Of a stretch of 34,877 nucleotides of DNA, positions 1 to 7,475 are shown in pieces. The number at the start of each line of letters is the position of its first letter. The first letter of the stretch is position 1. The DNA is from Rhodanobacteraceae bacterium (GTDB taxonomy: Bacteria > Pseudomonadota > Gammaproteobacteria > Xanthomonadales > Rhodanobacteraceae). Under the pieces are notes generated by a model. It saw nothing but the letters and a program-made list of their open reading frames with translations. It made no database searches and had not been told where the DNA came from. Position numbers and translations under genes: made by a program. The stretch spans positions 1 through 34,877 of the forward strand of contig SCQS01000013.1 of assembly GCA_004299705.1 (NCBI GenBank), read 5' to 3'.

Positions 1-113
1 GTCGTCAAGTGTCCAACCTGCGGCACGCCACGAACAGCGATCTTTTGTGCGAGGCGTTTCTGCATGCGTTCACTGGGCAACCACTGCCAACTGATGAGGA
101 GCTGAGACGAACC

Positions 114-368
114 ATGGCTACCAAGAAAGCTGCACGCAAACCCGCCAAAAAGGCGGCCAAGAAGACTGTCCGCAAATCGGCCAAGGCGAAGACCGCCACG
201 GCACGCAAGACCGCACGCAAGACGGTGCGGAAAGCTGCGAAGAAAGCCACCAAGAAACCGGCCCGCAAACGCGCGGCCAAGAAGACCGCGCGCAAGCGCA
301 CCGCCAAGAAGGCCGTGATGGCCAAGACGGCACGCGCCAGCAAGACCAAGCGCGCCAAGAAGAAGTAA
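114..368 (+). CDS. Histone H1-like Lys/Ala-rich DNA-binding protein
   Basis: The 84-residue product consists almost only of Lys, Ala, Arg and Thr, in repeated AAKK, ARK and TARK steps like those of PAKKA-type bacterial H1 homologues. It has no hydrophobic segment and no globular domain. The family is nucleoid-associated and binds DNA non-specifically through its positive charge; that role is inferred here. I chose the ATG at 114 because a GAGGAG ribosome site lies at 96-101 and the low-complexity Lys-rich part begins there. The frame stays open upstream to position 9, but those residues do not look like this family. A hairpin terminator follows at 468-497. The repeat-rich gene probably varies in length between strains. 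Confidence 0.8.
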   Translation: MATKKAARKPAKKAAKKTVRKSAKAKTATARKTARKTVRKAAKKATKKPARKRAAKKTARKRTAKKAVMAKTARASKTKRAKKK

Positions 369-467
369 GCAAGCGTACCTGTTGCACGTTTCTTCCACAC
401 CATAACGACAAGCCTGCCTTCCCCGTGGCGCCCAGCGCGGGGATGCAGGCAATCCGTGCAAGCGTTG

Positions 468-497
468 GCCCCGGTTCTGCCGGGGCTTTCCGTTTTT
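468..497 (+). terminator. Rho-independent terminator after the H1-like gene
   Basis: GCCCCGG (468-474) pairs with CCGGGGC (480-486) around a five-base loop. A T-rich tail follows, ending in five T at 493-497. It lies 100 bases after the H1-like stop codon and faces the same way. Confidence 0.7.
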
Positions 498-856
498 GTG
501 CGATCGTCCCTGATCGCCGCATGACGGCGCTGTGATTCACCTGTCTGCGCGAACCGCCTCTTGCATATGCGCTGCGTGTGATGGCAAGTACCCATCCATG
601 GTGCGGGCGCCGGCCCGGCCATCCTTGGCCGGGCGGCTCAGCCGGGCACGCGATGCCACCGGCATCGCGCGAGCGCCCATCTTCGCCCTGACTTTCCACA
701 ACAGCTCGCGGCCTTGACGATCGCGAATGTCGAGCGCGTCACATCCCACCGATTCGGTCCGGCACAATCAGGGCTGGCCGGGGGTATTGCGCCGGGGATG
801 GAACGATTCGTGCATGCTCCCTGAGCCGAATTCCTCTCTCGTACACAGGTGGGCGC
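498..856. other. Intergenic stretch upstream of the TonB-domain lipoprotein gene
   Basis: No convincing gene is present. The middle holds one copy of a dispersed repeat (583-677, listed separately). A TTGACG at 714-719 resembles a -35 box, but no acceptable -10 lies 16-18 bases downstream, so I call no promoter. Confidence 0.5.
583..677 (-). repeat. Dispersed repeat family B, copy 1 (reverse orientation)
   Basis: Read on the minus strand, this stretch matches 2031-2103 read on the plus strand. Both contain the hairpin CCCGGCCA/TGGCCGGG (here 614-621 with 626-633), a flank ending in CATGGATGG, and a GCATCGCGCG-type segment on the other side. The two copies lie in opposite orientation on either side of the TonB-domain lipoprotein gene. 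Confidence 0.75.
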
Positions 857-1912
857 ATGATCACTTTCGATTCCATCCGTTCCGGATCGGGCAGTCCAGG
901 GTTTGCCGGTGCCGTGCGCGGCATCGCCGTCGTCGCGGGTGCCGCGCTGCTGCTCGCGGGCTGCGGCAAGAGCCCGGGCCCGGCGTCGTCCGCACCCGTT
1001 GCATCCGCCAAGCCGGCCGCATCGGCCCCTGCATCCGCACCCGCCGAGTTGCCGGTGTCGGCGCCGGCCACAGCGTCCACGACGGCCCAGTCCCAGGCCG
1101 CGGCGCAGGCCAAGGCCAAGCTGGCCAACATGAGCGTGCCCGATCTGTTGTCGGCGGCGCGCGCGGCTTATGCCCAGCACCGCCTGGTGGCGCCCGCCGG
1201 CGACAATGCGATGGAGTATTACGAAGCGGTGTTGGCCAGGGAGCCGACGAACCAGGTCGCCAAGGATGCCTTGCGCGAAACCTTCCCGTTCGGCGTGCCG
1301 GACGTGGAAAAGGCGATCTCGCAGAACAATTTTGCCGAGGCCAACCGCGAGATCGCCGTGCTGTCCAAGGCCGATCCGACCAACTACACGCTGACCTTGT
1401 TGCGCTCCAAGCTGGATGCGCAGCAAAAGCTGCAGGCGCGTCAGCAACAGGAAGCCCAGCAGAAGGCGCAGCGGGCGGCGCAACTTGCGGCCGCACAACA
1501 AGCCGCCGCGACCAAGGTCGCGGCCGAGAAGGAAGCGGCCGCCAAGCTGGTCGCGCAGCAACAGGCTGCCACAGCCGCGCGACCCGCGGCCGCACCGAAA
1601 CGCGAGGCCGCTCCGCCCCCGCCGAAGCCCGCCGGCATCACCCGCGGCGCGCAGGTGGTCAAGGCCGCGTCCGCCGACTATCCGATCGAGGCCGCGCGCA
1701 ACCAGACCTCGGGCTATGCGGTGGTCGAGTTCACGGTGACCGCGACGGGCGCCGTGACTGGCGCGCATGTCATCAGCTCGTCGCCGCGCCGGGTGTTCGA
1801 CCAGGCGGCGATGCACGCCGTCGAACATTCCGAATTCAAGCCCGCGTTGAAGGATGGCGAGCCGGTGTCGACGGTGCTGCAGCGTCGCGTGGACTTCAAG
1901 TTTGGTGGGTGA
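857..1912 (+). CDS. TonB C-terminal domain lipoprotein
   Basis: The 351-residue product has a lipoprotein signal peptide with a hydrophobic run at about 21-34 and lipobox LLAGC, giving a lipidated Cys36. An Ala/Pro/Ser-rich linker follows, then a helical part at about 90-180 that could be TPR-like (AMEYYEAVLAREP, NNFAEANREIAVL), then a Gln/Ala-rich coiled stretch at about 185-265. The C-terminus is a TonB-type domain (about 270-351) carrying the family pattern YPIEAARNQTSGYAVVEF and a final VDFKFGG. Ordinary TonB is anchored by an uncleaved N-terminal helix that contacts ExbB/ExbD. This protein appears lipid-anchored, with Gly after the Cys, and no ExbB/ExbD gene is nearby. It may therefore be a periplasmic binding or scaffold protein rather than an energy transducer. 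The upstream ribosome site is weak. Confidence 0.8.
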   Translation: MITFDSIRSGSGSPGFAGAVRGIAVVAGAALLLAGCGKSPGPASSAPVASAKPAASAPASAPAELPVSAPATASTTAQSQAAAQAKAKLANMSVPDLLSAARAAYAQHRLVAPAGDNAMEYYEAVLAREPTNQVAKDALRETFPFGVPDVEKAISQNNFAEANREIAVLSKADPTNYTLTLLRSKLDAQQKLQARQQQEAQQKAQRAAQLAAAQQAAATKVAAEKEAAAKLVAQQQAATAARPAAAPKREAAPPPPKPAGITRGAQVVKAASADYPIEAARNQTSGYAVVEFTVTATGAVTGAHVISSSPRRVFDQAAMHAVEHSEFKPALKDGEPVSTVLQRRVDFKFGG

Positions 1913-1994
1913 AATCGATTCCGCTGCGCGGAATCGATTTCAGGTGCGACATGGAAGTCGCACCGGTGTCACCAGTGCCATGGACGGCTGCTTG
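1911..1994 (+). repeat. Dispersed repeat family E, copy 1, with a perfect hairpin on the stop codon
   Basis: GAAATCGATTCCGC (1911-1924) pairs perfectly with 1928-1941 around a TGC loop, starting inside the stop codon of the lipoprotein gene. A second hairpin, GGTGCGAC/GTCGCACC (1943-1950 with 1957-1964), follows, and the unit ends with ATGGACGGCTGCTTG. The first hairpin could stop transcription, although no T-tract follows it. Confidence 0.7.
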
Positions 1995-2030
1995 GTTGAA
2001 ACTGCAGAGCAGCGTTTGCGCGATGCTGGG

Positions 2031-2103
2031 GGCATCGCGCGCCGCTGCGAACGCCCGGCCAAGGATGGCCGGGCAGGCGCCCAGCACCATGGATGGTTGC
2101 TCG
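2031..2103 (+). repeat. Dispersed repeat family B, copy 2
   Basis: The hairpin CCCGGCCA/TGGCCGGG lies at 2054-2061 and 2066-2073 with a four-base loop. The flanks match the reverse complement of the copy at 583-677, including CATGGATGG. Confidence 0.75.
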
Positions 2104-2105
2104 CC

Positions 2106-2160
2106 TGAAATCGCACCGCTACGCAGATCGGATTTCAAGCGCGATATGGATGGCTGCTTG
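2106..2160 (+). repeat. Dispersed repeat family E, copy 2 (decayed)
   Basis: GAAATC...GATTTC followed by a GCGCGATATGGATGGCTGCTTG-like tail parallels the copy at 1911-1994 in the same orientation. The first stem here is no longer perfectly paired. Confidence 0.55.
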
Positions 2161-2405
2161 TCTTCCCCCTTCGCTTGCGAAGGGCGGAGCGCAGCGAACG
2201 CGCGCGCAGCGCGAGAGGGGGATGGCTTTTGACCACGTGCGTCGACATCCCCCCGCCGCTGCGCGGCGACCCCCTTCGTTCCGAAGGGGGTGAGTGTTTC
2301 ATCCCCCTTCGCTTGCGAAGGGGGAATGAGGGGGATGGCTTTTTGTCGCGTGCGTCGACATCCCTCCACCGCTTTCGCGGCGCCCTCCTCGTTCCGAAGG
2401 GGGAG
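2161..2405. repeat. Family A composite palindromic repeat, two tandem units
   Basis: Two units of roughly 100-125 bp stand in tandem (about 2165-2290 and 2303-2405). Each has a CCCCCTTC...GAAGGGGG-type palindrome, the tag GGGGGATGGCTTTT, the shared segment GTGCGTCGACATCCC, a short GC hairpin (CGCCGC-TGC-GCGGCG at 2254-2268 in the first) and a second palindrome (2270-2290 in the first). Related elements occur at 15813-15959, 18366-18402 and 28967-29061. The whole space 1913-2432 is made of repeats and holds no gene. Confidence 0.8.
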
Positions 2406-2432
2406 CGTCGGGTTCACGAGAGGTGAACCGGC

Positions 2433-3722
2433 TCAGCGCCGGTGCCGCGCATGCCGCACGCGCCGCTTGCGCACGACCGGATGTTCGGGTCGATCGAGTC
2501 CGGCCCAGTCTTCGTGCGGCAGGCCGAGCAACGCGTCCAGCAATTCCGGCATCAGGCCCGCAGGGGTGTTGCTTTCGCAATTCCACAACACCACGACGCC
2601 GGCGTGGTATTCCGGCAGGAAGCCGATCATCGAACGGTAGCCCTTGACCGCGCCGGCATGGAAGATCAGCGTGTGGCCGGCGTAGTCGTACACGCGCCAG
2701 CCCAGTGCGTACCAGGCTTTCTTGACGCGCGCGCGCCGCCAGTTCGAGAACATCCGTTCGCTGGGCGTGTCGATCACGGGCGTGTGCAGCACTTCCAGCA
2801 GCGAATCGGGCAGCACCATCGGGCGACCGCCCATCTGCGCGATCAGCCATTGCTCCATGTCGCGGATGCTGGCGTTGACGCCGGCCGCGGGCGGTATGTA
2901 GAAGTTGTCGTTGGGTTCGTAGGCGACCCAGTCCTTGCCGTGCTTGTAGTGCGGGCGCGCCCAGCTGCGGCTGTTCTCCAATCCGTCGCGGCCATAGCTG
3001 GCGGTGGACATGCCCAGCGGCACGAACAGGTAGCGATCCACCAACTGGATGAAGAACTGCCCGGTCTTGGCGTGGATCACGTCGCCGATCAGCGAGAAGG
3101 CAACGTTCTGGTAGCCGTAGCAACTGCCCGGATCGCAGGTCATCGGCACCGTCGCCAGCTTGCGTTCCAGTTCCTGGTAGGGCACGCCGTCGGACAACAG
3201 GTTGTCGTAGGCGTTGTGCGGCAGGCCGACGCTCTGGCTGAGGATGTCGCGCACGGTGGCTTCATCCGAGGCGTTGGCGCTGCGCAGCTTGAAGAACGGC
3301 AGCACCGTCGCGAGGCGCGTGTCCCAGGTCAGGTAGCCCTGCCGCACCAGCAGCCCGGTCAGTGCGGTGGCGAACGCCTTGGACAGCGAGGCCAGCCGGA
3401 ACACCGTGTCCGGCCGCACCTTCAGGCCGGTGGTGGCATCCGCGTAGCCGATCGTGCGCTCGTAGCGCACCTTGCCGTCGATCACCACCGCGGTGGCGAG
3501 TCCGGCGGTGCGGTTTTCCGCGGCCAGCTGGTCCAGCCAGTGGTCGTAATCCTTGAGCGCCGCGGTGACGCGCGCGGCCGGCAGCGCGCGGTGGGTGCCG
3601 GTGTGCACCACCGTCGGTTCGGGCGGAACCGGGTTGCCGTGGATCTGGGCGCCGAAGCTGGCGGGCGCGAAAGCCGAAAACAGGATGCAGGCGAGCGCTG
3701 CACGGAAAGCGGATGGACGCAT
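2433..3722 (-). CDS. Secreted beta-lactamase-family serine hydrolase
   Basis: The product has 429 residues from the ATG at 3722. I chose that start because it opens directly with a signal peptide (cleavage likely near FGA, residue 25); an in-frame ATG at 3764 would put 14 odd residues in front. The class C beta-lactamase/PBP-like fold is shown by SLSK at 112-115 (nucleophile Ser112, Lys115), YQN at 204-206 (Tyr204) and HAG at 355-357 in the KTG position. Members of this large family act on esters, D-amino-acid peptides or beta-lactams in the periplasm, and the substrate cannot be read from sequence. It is transcribed alone, convergent with the repeat block. A second member lies at 16026-17438. 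No clear Shine-Dalgarno sequence is present. Confidence 0.85.
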   Translation of the reverse strand: MRPSAFRAALACILFSAFAPASFGAQIHGNPVPPEPTVVHTGTHRALPAARVTAALKDYDHWLDQLAAENRTAGLATAVVIDGKVRYERTIGYADATTGLKVRPDTVFRLASLSKAFATALTGLLVRQGYLTWDTRLATVLPFFKLRSANASDEATVRDILSQSVGLPHNAYDNLLSDGVPYQELERKLATVPMTCDPGSCYGYQNVAFSLIGDVIHAKTGQFFIQLVDRYLFVPLGMSTASYGRDGLENSRSWARPHYKHGKDWVAYEPNDNFYIPPAAGVNASIRDMEQWLIAQMGGRPMVLPDSLLEVLHTPVIDTPSERMFSNWRRARVKKAWYALGWRVYDYAGHTLIFHAGAVKGYRSMIGFLPEYHAGVVVLWNCESNTPAGLMPELLDALLGLPHEDWAGLDRPEHPVVRKRRVRHARHRR

Positions 3723-3862
3723 GCTATGTTCAAAGGATTGTGCGATCATCCGTGATCGTTGCATGGTTCAGCCGAACGGTCGCCGTTGCCTGCCAGGGCG
3801 CGCGAAGACCGGGACGGCCTTCCGTGACGTGGTTTCAACAACGGCCGCCCTGGCCGAAACAC

Positions 3863-3870
3863 AGGAGGAG
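3863..3870 (+). promoter_or_regulatory. Strong ribosome binding site of lemA
   Basis: AGGAGGAG lies six bases before the ATG at 3877. This fixes the LemA start although the frame is open much further upstream. Confidence 0.85.
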
Positions 3871-3876
3871 ACGACA

Positions 3877-4467
3877 ATGACGGGTCTGATCATCATCCTG
3901 GTCATCATCGCCATCATTGTGATTTACCTGATCGCGATCTACAACGGTCTGGTTACTTCGCGCAACGCCTACAAGAACGCATTCGCGCAAATCGACGTAC
4001 AGCTTACCCGGCGCCACGACCTGATTCCAAACCTGGTCGAAACCGCCAAGGGTTATCTCGCCCACGAACGCGAGACGCTGGAGGCCGTGACCCAGGCGCG
4101 CACCGCGGCGGTGAACGGCCTCGCGGCCGCGAAAGCCGCGCCCGGCGATCCGAACGCGATGAAGCAGTTGTCCGGTAGCGAGAACCAGTTGACCCAGGCA
4201 CTGGGCCGTCTGTTCGCGGTCAGCGAAGCGTACCCGGACTTGAAGGCCAACCAGAACATGATGCAGTTGTCCGAAGAACTGACTTCGACCGAAAACCGCG
4301 TCGCGTTCGCACGCCAGGCGTACAACGATTCGGTGATGAACTACAACAACAAGGTGCAGGTGTTCCCGTCCACGCTGATCGCGGGGCCGTTCGGGTTCAC
4401 CCCGGCCGAGCAACTGGCGATCGACGACCCGGCAAAACGTGAGGTGCCGAAGGTCAGCTTCGCGTGA
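3877..4467 (+). CDS. lemA: LemA family protein
   Basis: The 196-residue product has one N-terminal membrane helix (about residues 3-24, very rich in Ile) followed by the long helical LemA domain, with the family's characteristic YNGLVTSRNAYKNAFAQIDV and RRHDLIPNLVETAKGY. Length is typical for the family. The C-terminus contains FPSTLIAGPFGF, also conserved in LemA. The domain is thought to sit outside the cytoplasmic membrane, and its biochemical role is not settled. The next gene on the same strand is a membrane M48 protease. LemA next to an HtpX-type M48 peptidase is a recurring arrangement and suggests that the two work together in envelope protein quality control. Confidence 0.93.
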   Translation: MTGLIIILVIIAIIVIYLIAIYNGLVTSRNAYKNAFAQIDVQLTRRHDLIPNLVETAKGYLAHERETLEAVTQARTAAVNGLAAAKAAPGDPNAMKQLSGSENQLTQALGRLFAVSEAYPDLKANQNMMQLSEELTSTENRVAFARQAYNDSVMNYNNKVQVFPSTLIAGPFGFTPAEQLAIDDPAKREVPKVSFA

Positions 4468-4694
4468 AGCGGGATCGGGGGCCGGGAAGCAGGGGCCGGA
4501 TTGGCGCGTTGTCCGGCAAGCACCCTGCTTCGGAGTTGCGTGCCGGAATGACTGAGCGTGATTTGCTCGCATTGCCCCTCTCTGCGGCGACAGGCAGGCG
4601 CTCTCGGGGAGGCGAGGCTCAAGCGGCCCCGGTCGTCCCACGGGTTTTGCTTTTCGCCGGTCCCCGGCCCCCGGCCCCCGGCCCCTGACTTCCC

Positions 4695-6740
4695 ATGGAC
4701 TTCTTCGCCCGCGAGGCCAAGGTTCGCAGCTCCAGCCGCAAGCTGGTGTTCCTGTTCGCGCTGGCGGTGCTGGCGATCGTGGTGGCGGTGGACGCGGTGT
4801 GCGCGTTCTTCCTGGTGGGGTTTCGACCCGCACCGCTGATCGGCATCGCGATCGTGGTGGTCGTGCTGATCGGCCTGTGCTCGGCCTACCGCGTGGCCAG
4901 CCTCGCCGGCGGTGGCGCCGCGGTGGCGCGCGAGATGAACGCGGTCGAGGTGCCTGCCAACACCACCAACCCGCAGTGGCGGCAGTTGCGCAACGTGATC
5001 GAGGAAGTCGCGATCGCCGCGGGCGTGCCGGTGCCCGAGATCTACGTGATGCAGAACGAACAGGCCATCAACGCGTTCGCGGCGGGCTACACCGCGACCG
5101 ACGCCGCGGTGTGCGTGACCCAGGGCTGCCTCGACAAGTTGAACCGCGACGAATTGCAGGGCGTGATCGCGCACGAGTTCAGCCATGTCTTGAACGGTGA
5201 CATGCGGCTCAACATCCGCCTGATGGGTTTGTTGTTCGGGATCATGGCGATCTGGGTGATCGGCCGGTTCCTGATGTGGGGCGGCTACTTCGGGCTCGGC
5301 GGCGACGACGACAACAACGGTCGCGGGCGCGGCGGCAGCGGACAGGTCGCGCTGGCGGGCATCGCGCTGCTCGCGATCGGGGCGATCGGACTGTTCTTCG
5401 GACGCCTGATCCAGGCCGCGGTGTCGCGTGCGCGCGAATCGCTGGCCGACGCCTCGGCGGTGCAGTTCACCCGCCAGACCGCCGGCATCGCCGGCGCGCT
5501 GAAGAAGATCGCGGTGTTCGAGGAAGGCTCGGCGCTGCAGTCACCGCGTCGTGACGAGGTGCGCCACATGCTGTTCGGCGACGCGGAAGCCAGTTCGATG
5601 TTCGCGACGCACCCGCCCATCGTCGCGCGCATCCAGGCGCTGGAGCCCGGCTTCAAGCCCGAGGAGCTGGACGCCTACGTCAAGCAATGGCTGGCGTCAG
5701 GCGGCGATCCCGACCACATCGAACTGCACGCCGAACAACAGCCGTGGGAAAAGGCCGTGCACGATTTCGCGCGCATGGATGGCGACGTGGATGTCCAGAC
5801 GGCGCCGCCGGCTGCCGCACCAGGCACAGGCGCGATCGGCGGGGTCGTCCCGGTTCCGGGTATGGCGCGGGGTGCGCCGATCGGCGGCGTGGTGCCCGCG
5901 CGCGGCGCGGAACTCGCGATCACCGCGGCGGGCGTGGCGGCGCAGGTGGCGTCGCCCGACACCAATGATTACCGCGCGGCGTCCGGCCTGCACGCAGGCA
6001 TCCCCGCCGCGCTGGCCGCGGCCGCGCACGATCCGCGCGGTGCGCTGGCGACGGTGTTCGCGCTGGCGATTTCCGAACATACTGACTTGCAGGCGCAACA
6101 GGTGCAGGCGGTGGCGCAGGCTTTCGACGCGGCGCTGGCGGAAGCGGTGCGCAATCTGGTCGCGGCGATGGCCGACCTGCACCCGATGCTGCGGCTGCCG
6201 CTGGCGCAACTGGCGTTTCCCGCGTTGAAACGCCGGCCGCGTCCTGAAATCGCGACCTTCGTCAAGACGCTCGATGGCTTGATCCACGTCGATGGCCGCG
6301 TCGATCTCGACGAATATTGCCTCGCCAAACTGGTGCAGACGCAGGTGGTCGCGGCGCTCGATCCGGCGGCGAGTTTCAAACCCGGCACGCTGAAGCTTGC
6401 GGATGCCGCGGACGAACTGCGCGACCTCGTCGCGCTGATCGCGCATTTCGGCAACGACGACGAAGACACCTCGCGGCGTGCGTTCCAGGCCGCGATGGAA
6501 GATGCGTTGCCCGGCTCGACGATGATGTACGCGATCCCGGACGACTGGCAGACGGCGCTGGACGCCGCCTTCGCCAAGTTGCAGCGGGTGTCGCCCGAGG
6601 GCAAACAGCTCACGGTGCGTGCGCTGACGCATGCGATCGCGGCCGACGGCAAGGTCACGCTGGCCGAATCCGAAATGCTGCGTGTCGCCTGCGCGGTGCT
6701 GGGTTGTCCGCTGCCGGTTTTATTGAGCGATGACGCTTGA
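4695..6740 (+). CDS. Membrane M48 (HtpX/Ste24-like) metalloprotease with C-terminal extension
   Basis: The product has 681 residues. Membrane helices lie at about 17-38 and 48-66, and a further pair at about 170-190 and 215-240. The zinc motif HEFSH is at residues 160-164 (His160, Glu161, His164), and the third ligand is probably the Glu in the ARESLADASAVQF segment. The peptidase part ends near residue 340. A Gly/Ala-rich linker (about 360-430) leads to a helical C-terminal region whose end (TVRALTHAIAADGKVTLAESEMLRVA) resembles TerB/DjlA-type helical domains. HtpX itself is about 290 residues, so the extension more than doubles the length. It lies 227 bases after lemA, probably in one transcript, and likely cleaves membrane proteins. 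No good Shine-Dalgarno precedes the ATG. Confidence 0.88.
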   Translation: MDFFAREAKVRSSSRKLVFLFALAVLAIVVAVDAVCAFFLVGFRPAPLIGIAIVVVVLIGLCSAYRVASLAGGGAAVAREMNAVEVPANTTNPQWRQLRNVIEEVAIAAGVPVPEIYVMQNEQAINAFAAGYTATDAAVCVTQGCLDKLNRDELQGVIAHEFSHVLNGDMRLNIRLMGLLFGIMAIWVIGRFLMWGGYFGLGGDDDNNGRGRGGSGQVALAGIALLAIGAIGLFFGRLIQAAVSRARESLADASAVQFTRQTAGIAGALKKIAVFEEGSALQSPRRDEVRHMLFGDAEASSMFATHPPIVARIQALEPGFKPEELDAYVKQWLASGGDPDHIELHAEQQPWEKAVHDFARMDGDVDVQTAPPAAAPGTGAIGGVVPVPGMARGAPIGGVVPARGAELAITAAGVAAQVASPDTNDYRAASGLHAGIPAALAAAAHDPRGALATVFALAISEHTDLQAQQVQAVAQAFDAALAEAVRNLVAAMADLHPMLRLPLAQLAFPALKRRPRPEIATFVKTLDGLIHVDGRVDLDEYCLAKLVQTQVVAALDPAASFKPGTLKLADAADELRDLVALIAHFGNDDEDTSRRAFQAAMEDALPGSTMMYAIPDDWQTALDAAFAKLQRVSPEGKQLTVRALTHAIAADGKVTLAESEMLRVACAVLGCPLPVLLSDDA

Positions 6741-6780
6741 TTCGTGATCGCAGTCCGGGCTCGGAACGTGGAAGTGTCTG

Positions 6781-6838
6781 GACACGGATCACCGCGGATG
6801 GGCACGGCTGGGAGGGCGAATCCGCGGTGATCCGTGTC
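6781..6838. terminator. Perfect 19-bp inverted repeat between convergent genes
   Basis: GACACGGATCACCGCGGAT (6781-6799) pairs perfectly with 6820-6838 around a 20-base loop. It lies between the stop codons of the M48 protease gene and acpH, which point at each other, so it may serve as a two-way terminator. A short T-run (6844-6847) follows on the plus side. It could equally be a repeat element. Confidence 0.55.
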
Positions 6839-6853
6839 AAGCGCTTTTCGTGA

Positions 6854-7450
6854 TTACGCGAGCAGAGCGCCACGCAGGCCACGGGCGTGTTCGACGAGCT
6901 CCGGAAAGAACGCATCGAAGTGGTGTTGCAGCGCGTCGTCGCGTGCCTGCAGCGCGGGCAGTGCATCGCCGATGGGCGAGGGACGCGACAGGCGCCGCGC
7001 CAGCGCGTGGAACACCACGTCCAGCGTGGCGTCGCTTCCGTATGCAACAGGCAGGCCATGCGTGTGCATCCAGGTCAGGAACGCGCGCAGCGATTCTGGC
7101 AATGCCGCGGCGTGTGCATCCAGCAATCCCAGCCAGCGCCGCGAAAAGTGGTCGAGCGATTCCTCTGGGCCATGGCGATCCCAGTCGCGCACCAGCAGGT
7201 GGTCGAACCACACGTCCAGCACGATCCCCGCATAGCGCCGCAGCGGTGGTTCGAACAGGTTGCGCGCCGCCGCGACTTGGGGATGCGCGTCGGTGTAGCG
7301 GTCGATCGCGCGATGGAACTGCAGTCCCGCCTGACGTAGCGCGGGCCACGCGGGGTCGGGATGCCCGTGCACGAAATCGCCCTGCGCGCTGCCCAGCGCG
7401 AATTCGACGCCACCGGCGTCGGCCAGCAGGGCATGGGCAAGATGGTTCAT
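6854..7450 (-). CDS. acpH: Acyl carrier protein phosphodiesterase
   Basis: The 198-residue product matches the AcpH (DUF479) family from end to end: MNHLAHALLA at the start, GDFVHG at about residues 24-29, FHRAIDRYTDAHP at 45-57 and YAGIVLDVWFDHLL at about 73-86. The Asp and His residues in these motifs form the HD-like metal site. The enzyme removes the 4'-phosphopantetheine arm from holo-ACP, giving apo-ACP, in the cytoplasm. Length is normal (E. coli AcpH is 193). Its ATG is only 25 bases from the first likely codon of the divergent alpha/beta hydrolase, so each promoter must lie inside the other gene's beginning, or the transcripts overlap. Convergent with the M48 protease gene. Confidence 0.9.
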   Translation of the reverse strand: MNHLAHALLADAGGVEFALGSAQGDFVHGHPDPAWPALRQAGLQFHRAIDRYTDAHPQVAAARNLFEPPLRRYAGIVLDVWFDHLLVRDWDRHGPEESLDHFSRRWLGLLDAHAAALPESLRAFLTWMHTHGLPVAYGSDATLDVVFHALARRLSRPSPIGDALPALQARDDALQHHFDAFFPELVEHARGLRGALLA

Positions 7451-7475
7451 GGCTGTTTCCCATTATCATCCAACC

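Noticed and set aside
638-1828. Long minus-strand open frame over the TonB-domain lipoprotein gene
   Set aside because: It is a shadow of high-GC codon use on the other strand: Arg/Gly/His-rich, no domain, no ribosome site. The plus-strand gene has a signal peptide and a known domain.
2161-2405. CRISPR-like array
   Set aside because: The repeats are palindromic units of unequal spacing with related flanks. There are no unique spacers and no cas genes nearby.
4468-4694. Possible small gene between lemA and the M48 protease
   Set aside because: The space has only low-complexity CCGGCCCC-type sequence and short frames without ribosome site or family match.
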